From Treponema sp. (lineage in GTDB: Bacteria; Spirochaetota; Spirochaetia; Treponematales; Treponemataceae), in contig JAEEVR010000008.1 in NCBI GenBank assembly GCA_016290995.1, forward strand, positions 38,664-102,663: a stretch of DNA of 64,000 nt, written 5' to 3'. The notes under the pieces were generated by a model that had not been told where the DNA came from, made no database searches, and saw nothing but the letters and a program-made list of their open reading frames with translations. A program made the translations under genes and the position numbers. Shown here in pieces: positions 60,502 to 64,000 of the stretch (the stretch's first letter is position 1; the number at the start of each line of letters is the position of its first letter).

Positions 60502-62613
60502 TTATCTTTGCGCCGCGATAGCGACCTGGCGTTCCGCAAGCAAACTGTCAAGCTTGGCTTGAAGAGCGCGCCTCTTTTCTTCTTTGCACTTGGGGCATTC
60601 CGCGTGTTCCCCAGAAAGATAGCCGTGAACAGGGCAAATCGAGTAAACAGGCGAAATCGTCAAATACGGAATACGGTAGTTGGACATGACGCTCTTTACC
60701 AAGTCGCGGCAAGCCTTCCAGTCCTTGATTTGCTCGCCCATGTATGTGTGGAACACCGTTCCGCCGGTGTATCGGGTTTGCAAGGATTCCTGCTGGTCCA
60801 AGGCCTCAAAGATGTCGCTTGTAAAGTCAACCGGCAACTGTGTTGAGTTTGTGTAGTAGGGGTCGCTTGTTCCAGAGGCGATGATGTCGGGGTAGTTTTG
60901 CTTGTCGTGGCGGGCCAGGCGGTAGCTGGTGCTTTCGGCCGGAGTCGCCTCCAAGTTGAAAAGCTCGCCGGTCTCTTCCTGGTAGTCCTGCATCTTTTGG
61001 CGCATGTAGTCCAAAACTTTTTCGGCAAAGGCCTTTCCTGTCGGGTTGACGATGTCAACGCCTAAAAAGTTAAGGCAGCATTCGTTCATTCCGCAAAGGC
61101 CGATTGTGTTAAAGTGGTTGTTGAGCGTCTTAAGGTAGCGCTTTGTGTAGGGGAAGAGGCCTCCGTCGTAAAGCTTTTGGATTACCTTTCTCTTTACGCA
61201 AAGGCTCTGCTTGGCCAAGTCCATAAGGTAGTCCAAGCGCTTAAAGAACTGCTCTTCGTTCTTTGCCAAGTATCCGATTTGCGGAAGGTTGATAGTGACG
61301 ACGCCGATGCTTCCGGTGAACTCGTCGCTTCCAAAAAGTCCTCCGCCGCGCTTGCGCAGCTCGCGCTTGTCAAGGCGAAGGCGGCAGCACATTGAGCGCA
61401 CGTCGCTTGGGTTGAGGTCTGAGTTTACGAAGTTTTGGAAGTAGGGCGTTCCGTACATTGAAGTCATCTCGAACAAAAGCTGGGCGTTCTCGCTGTTCCA
61501 GTCAAAGTCTTTTGTGATGTTGTATGTGGGAATCGGGTAGCCAAAGCCGCGGCCTTCCGCGTCGCCCTCAAGCATGATCTTTATGAACTGCTTGTTGATG
61601 AGGTCCATTTCTTTTTGGCAGTCGCCGTAGGTAAAGTCCTGCTCCTTTCCGCCGACGATGGCCTTTTTGTCCTTAAGGTCGGCCGGGCAAGTCCAGTCAA
61701 GAGTTATGTTGGAGAAGGGAGCCTGGCTTCCCCAGCGGCTGGGAGTGTTGACGCCGTAAACGTATGACTGGATGCATTGGCGAACTTCCTTTTCAGACAG
61801 GTTGTCGATTTTGACAAAGGGAGCCAAGTAAGTGTCAAAGGAACTGAAGGCCTGGGCGCCCGCCCATTCGTTTTGCATGATTCCCAAAAAGTTTACGATT
61901 TGGTTTACCAGCGTTGAAAGGTGGGTGGCCGGTTTTGAAGTGATCTTGTCCTTGACTCCGCCAAGGCCTTCGACGATAAGCTGGCGCAAAGACCAGCCGG
62001 CGCAATAGCCAGAGAACATCGAAAGGTCGTGGATGTGGAAGGCGGCCGTCTTGTGGGCGTCCGCGATTTCTTTTGAATAAATGTTGTTAAGCCAGTAGTT
62101 GGCTGTGATCGTTCCAGAGTTGTGGAGAATAAGGCCGCCGAGCGAAAAGTTTACGTTGGCGTTCTCGTTTACGCGCCAGTCGCTTTGGGCAAGGTAGCCG
62201 TCCATCGTCTTGTTGATGTCGAGCATAAGGCTCTTGGCGTCGCGGACGGCCTCGTGGCGGGCGCGGTAAAGGATGTAGGCCTTGGCAACCTCGACTTCCT
62301 TGGCCTCGATAAGAGCGGACTCAACCACGTCTTGGATTTCTTCGATCGCGGGAATCGAATGCGCGCGGCGGCCCGCCAGCAATAGGCGCAGCTTTTCTTC
62401 GACGCTGTCGGTAAGCGCGGCGGCCTTGTCCGGGTTGGCGAATTTTTCAACCGCTTGGATGGCCTTTCCGATCGCTTTTTCGATTTTCTTTCGGTCGTAG
62501 GAGACGATGTCTCCCGATCTTTTTACGACGTTTTTAATGAACGACTTGGTTTCCTCGTCGCCGCTCTTTCCCAAAAAACTTTTCCATTGCGGAAAAACCG
62601 ACTGCTCGCTCAC
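60502..62613 (-). CDS. nrdD: Anaerobic (class III) ribonucleotide reductase, lacking its glycyl-radical tail
   Basis: 703 residues. N-terminal ATP-cone (~28-125), then the barrel core: active-site cysteines in FSGYCAGWSLRQL (Cys204) and SMCCRLRLDKREL (Cys409-410), and GSIGVVTINLPQIGYLA. The C-terminus has ICPVHGYLSGEHAECPKC (Cys660, His663, Cys673, Cys676; a zinc site) but then ends in a helical tail KEEKRRALQAKLDSLLAERQ instead of the R-x-x-G-Y radical segment found at this place in other NrdD proteins. No other R-x-x-G-Y occurs in the protein. The radical motif is on the next gene. It reduces NTPs to dNTPs under anaerobiosis. Start ATG 62613 overlaps nrdR by four bases. Confidence 0.93.
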   Translation of the reverse strand: MSEQSVFPQWKSFLGKSGDEETKSFIKNVVKRSGDIVSYDRKKIEKAIGKAIQAVEKFANPDKAAALTDSVEEKLRLLLAGRRAHSIPAIEEIQDVVESALIEAKEVEVAKAYILYRARHEAVRDAKSLMLDINKTMDGYLAQSDWRVNENANVNFSLGGLILHNSGTITANYWLNNIYSKEIADAHKTAAFHIHDLSMFSGYCAGWSLRQLIVEGLGGVKDKITSKPATHLSTLVNQIVNFLGIMQNEWAGAQAFSSFDTYLAPFVKIDNLSEKEVRQCIQSYVYGVNTPSRWGSQAPFSNITLDWTCPADLKDKKAIVGGKEQDFTYGDCQKEMDLINKQFIKIMLEGDAEGRGFGYPIPTYNITKDFDWNSENAQLLFEMTSMYGTPYFQNFVNSDLNPSDVRSMCCRLRLDKRELRKRGGGLFGSDEFTGSIGVVTINLPQIGYLAKNEEQFFKRLDYLMDLAKQSLCVKRKVIQKLYDGGLFPYTKRYLKTLNNHFNTIGLCGMNECCLNFLGVDIVNPTGKAFAEKVLDYMRQKMQDYQEETGELFNLEATPAESTSYRLARHDKQNYPDIIASGTSDPYYTNSTQLPVDFTSDIFEALDQQESLQTRYTGGTVFHTYMGEQIKDWKACRDLVKSVMSNYRIPYLTISPVYSICPVHGYLSGEHAECPKCKEEKRRALQAKLDSLLAERQVAIAAQR

Positions 62614-63074
62614 TTTTTGATTCCCCCAACCTTATTTACTTCGTTTATAAATTCTTCCAAATTTTCAAAATGCTTGTAGACAGAGGCAAAGCGGATGTAG
62701 GCCACTTTGTCGATGTCGTTAAGGCGCTGCAAGACCAACTCGCCCAAGTCGCTGGTCGAAATCTCGCGGCTGGACTTGGCCTGCATGACGGCCTGGTCCT
62801 CGATTTCGGCGGCCAAGTTTTCCACCGTCGTTGTCGAAACGGGGCGTTTTTCAAGCGCCCGCTCGATGCCTTTTTCAAGTTTTTTGGAGTCAAAGGGCTG
62901 CCTGCGGCCGTCTCGCTTGATGACCATCAGGGGCTTTTCTTCTATGCGTTCGTAGCTGGTAAAGCGGTAGCCGCAGCTAAGGCATTCGCGTCGCCTGCGA
63001 ATGTTCTCGCCGTTGGCCATTGCGCGGCTTTCTATGACCCTGTCGTCAAGCGAGCCGCAGTAAGGACAGCGCAT
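62610..63074 (-). CDS. nrdR: Transcriptional repressor NrdR
   Basis: 154 residues. Zinc ribbon MRCPYCGSLDDRVIESR ... RRRRECLSCGYRFTSYERIE, followed by an ATP-cone (PLMVIKRDGRRQPFDSKKLEKGI...) that senses ATP/dATP. NrdR represses ribonucleotide reductase operons by binding paired NrdR boxes. Here it is the first gene of the operon it should control, and box-like sequences lie in its promoter. I start at ATG 63074 (MRCPYCG), the normal NrdR beginning; the upstream frame to 63095 has no ribosome-binding site. GGGGAAAAT precedes the ATG. Confidence 0.96.
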   Translation of the reverse strand: MRCPYCGSLDDRVIESRAMANGENIRRRRECLSCGYRFTSYERIEEKPLMVIKRDGRRQPFDSKKLEKGIERALEKRPVSTTTVENLAAEIEDQAVMQAKSSREISTSDLGELVLQRLNDIDKVAYIRFASVYKHFENLEEFINEVNKVGGIKK

Positions 63075-63100
63075 ATTTTCCCCTATATTCCCCAAAATTA

Positions 63101-63116
63101 GCGCTATGTATAGCGT
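63101..63116 (-). promoter_or_regulatory. NrdR box 1 (candidate operator)
   Basis: Minus-strand ACGCTATACATAGCGC: CGCTAT and ATAGCG form a perfect palindrome and the core fits the remembered NrdR consensus ACACWATATATWGTGT at most positions. It lies downstream of the predicted transcription start, between promoter and nrdR. Confidence 0.72.
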
Positions 63117-63134
63117 TTTTTATGTAATTAATCT

Positions 63135-63163
63135 ATTCTAACACGCTATTTTATAAAAAGCAA
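63135..63163 (-). promoter_or_regulatory. Promoter of the nrdR-nrdD-redoxin-nrdG operon
   Basis: Minus strand: TTGCTT (63163-63158), 17-bp spacer, TAGAAT (63140-63135); start near 63128 and a leader of ~54 nt. The spacer contains the second NrdR half-site, so a bound repressor would block RNA polymerase. Confidence 0.72.
63143..63158 (-). promoter_or_regulatory. NrdR box 2 (candidate operator, one good half)
   Basis: Minus-strand TTTTATAAAATAGCGT: the ATAGCGT half equals that of box 1, the other half is degenerate. It is offset from box 1 by exactly 42 bp, four helical turns, in keeping with the paired, phased boxes NrdR uses. Confidence 0.58.
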
Positions 63164-63232
63164 GCAAAATTTTCATAAATTTACAAAAATATTTTGCCCG
63201 CTTTTTTTGGAGGAACGGATGTCCCTCGCGCG

Positions 63233-64000
63233 TCATTTTTCCACGACCGTCCAGCCGGAGGGGATGCCGCTTGCGCCTGTTTTGTCGGACCAATCTACGT
63301 CTTTTGCTTTTGTGAAAGTGCCTGAGTCGGCGACGCCGTCAAGCCAGCCTGCAGTGCAGTCGCTTGCGGAAATATCCGTCGCAAGGCAAGTTACGCTTTT
63401 CAGTCTTCCACAGCCTTGGAACATGTATTGGTAGCAGCAGTTCGCCAGCGTGGTTGCGGGAAGGCTTGGCGCGGCCGTCAGGCTTGTGCAGCCATTGAAC
63501 ATGAGGCTGTAGCAGAATGGCGCCAGCGTGGCGGCGGGAAGGCTTGGCGCGGCTGTCAGGCTTGCGCAGCCTTGGAACATGTGTTGGTAGCAGGAGTTCG
63601 CCAGCGTGGTTGCGGGAAGGCTTGGCGCGGCCGTCAGGCTGGCGCAGCCGGAGAACATGTATTGGTAGCAGCAGTCCGCCAAAGTGGTGGCGGGCAAAAG
63701 CAAGTCCGCGCCGCTTTTGTTCTTTATATTGGTGTTGTTTCTGAAGAAATAGGCAAACGTCCAACTTTCTTCCAGCGCGGTCGCTTTTTCAAAATGCTCG
63801 CTCTTAACAAGGCTCATGATGTTGCCGTAAACATAACAGTCCTTGTCGCAACTGATGTTGCTGTAATTTAAAGTGTCTGTCGCGTACGCTTTGTTGCCGC
63901 CAAAGAATTCTACCTTGTCACCAGCTGTCGCAAGCGGGATTGTTCCTGTCGAGCCGCTTTCGATTGTTTGCGCTGTTCCTCTGTTGACTTTGTATGTGAC
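63233..64000 (-). CDS. BspA-type leucine-rich-repeat surface protein, C-terminal part (5' end outside window)
   Basis: 255 residues are visible; the frame is open to the window edge, so the internal ATG at 63817 is not the true start. The part from 64000 down to ~63800 is a beta-rich region (IPLATAGDKVEFFGGNKAY, NISCDKDCYVYGNI), then four LRR units of 26 residues (LPATTLANSCYQHMFQGC, ASLTAAPS) and a closing segment with LATDISASDCTAGWLDGVADSG. This matches the cysteine-bearing LRR proteins abundant in treponemes and gut anaerobes, often adhesins. No sorting signal is visible at the C-terminus (GIPSGWTVVEK). Between its stop and nrdR lies a ~160-bp AT-rich region holding the nrdR promoter; an A/T inverted repeat near 63165-63200 may terminate this gene. 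Confidence 0.82.
   Translation of the reverse strand, partial: VTYKVNRGTAQTIESGSTGTIPLATAGDKVEFFGGNKAYATDTLNYSNISCDKDCYVYGNIMSLVKSEHFEKATALEESWTFAYFFRNNTNIKNKSGADLLLPATTLADCCYQYMFSGCASLTAAPSLPATTLANSCYQHMFQGCASLTAAPSLPAATLAPFCYSLMFNGCTSLTAAPSLPATTLANCCYQYMFQGCGRLKSVTCLATDISASDCTAGWLDGVADSGTFTKAKDVDWSDKTGASGIPSGWTVVEK
63434..63699 (-). repeat. Tandem 78-bp LRR-coding repeats, about 3.4 copies
   Basis: Units start at 63434, 63512, 63590 and 63668 (last partial). Each codes for one 26-residue LRR; copies are highly similar at DNA level, differing mainly in the variable ANSCYQHMF / APFCYSLMF core. This similarity could allow repeat number to change by slippage or recombination. Confidence 0.92.

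Noticed and set aside
63207..63434. Plus-strand frame with GGAGGA before ATG 63219
   Set aside because: The initiation signals look good, but the frame is fully antisense to the LRR gene and encodes a mirror of its repeats and closing segment; no independent coding signature.

Overview
The window looks like a chromosome segment of an anaerobic, host-associated spirochaete, most likely a Treponema; I cannot name the species. The evidence is a class III (oxygen-sensitive) ribonucleotide reductase, a PUR-domain protein of the Borrelia BpuR type, a very long signal peptidase I, several TPR or beta-propeller lipoproteins with spirochaete-style lipoboxes, a BspA-type leucine-rich-repeat surface protein and paired MptE-like proteins. 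Base composition looks even and moderate. Coding density is very high, with many ATGA or longer overlaps, and no intergenic stretch exceeds about 180 bases. I saw no insertion sequence, prophage or CRISPR array.

Layout. 1-3.3 kb (+): ileS 3' end, a lipoprotein, upp with a long N-terminal extension, a TPR lipoprotein. 3.3-11.1 kb (-): a five-gene operon (acidic repeat protein, unknown protein, two tandem MptE-like proteins, degenerate GGDEF membrane protein). 11.2-18.6 kb: FtsB/DivIC-like protein, tsaC, GT8 glycosyltransferase, acyltransferase, rlmI-like, miaA, tatD, a lone HPt protein. 18.6-29.1 kb (+): lepB, secA, envelope proteins, NUDIX, uracil-DNA glycosylase, priA. 29.2-32.3 kb (-): truA, DUF2225, glgC. 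32.4-38.5 kb (+): phoH, pgpH, ybeY, CBS/CorC protein, TPR protein. 39.5-51.6 kb (+): prfB with its programmed frameshift, ftsY, a lolCDE-like exporter, then mcsA-mcsB-clpC. 51.6-59.1 kb: avtA, a phosphoribosyltransferase, a beta-helix protein, rnhB, the PUR protein, an HMA-like protein, leuCD, tRNA-Met. 59.1-63.2 kb (-): nrdR-nrdD-redoxin-nrdG. 63.2 kb to the end (-): the 3' part of a BspA-like gene.

The strongest unusual system is the nrdR-nrdD operon. NrdD stops just after its zinc-binding loop and lacks the C-terminal glycyl-radical tail. That tail, with an R-I-V-G-Y motif, is the N-terminus of the next gene, fused to a CPNC redoxin. This implies a split class III reductase with its radical domain and reductant on one separate polypeptide. 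The operon promoter carries an NrdR-box-like half-site between -35 and -10 and a better box 42 bp downstream.

Other points of note: McsB has lost both catalytic glutamates and two nucleotide-binding arginines while its partner ClpC keeps the phospho-arginine-binding motifs; the glgC terminator contains the -35 element of the next gene's promoter in 52 bp; and several genes (secA, lepB, DUF2225, a phosphoribosyltransferase) have a -10 hexamer 6-9 nt before the start codon, so their mRNAs are probably leaderless. All family assignments rest on reading the sequence and on memory of the families; no searches were run.
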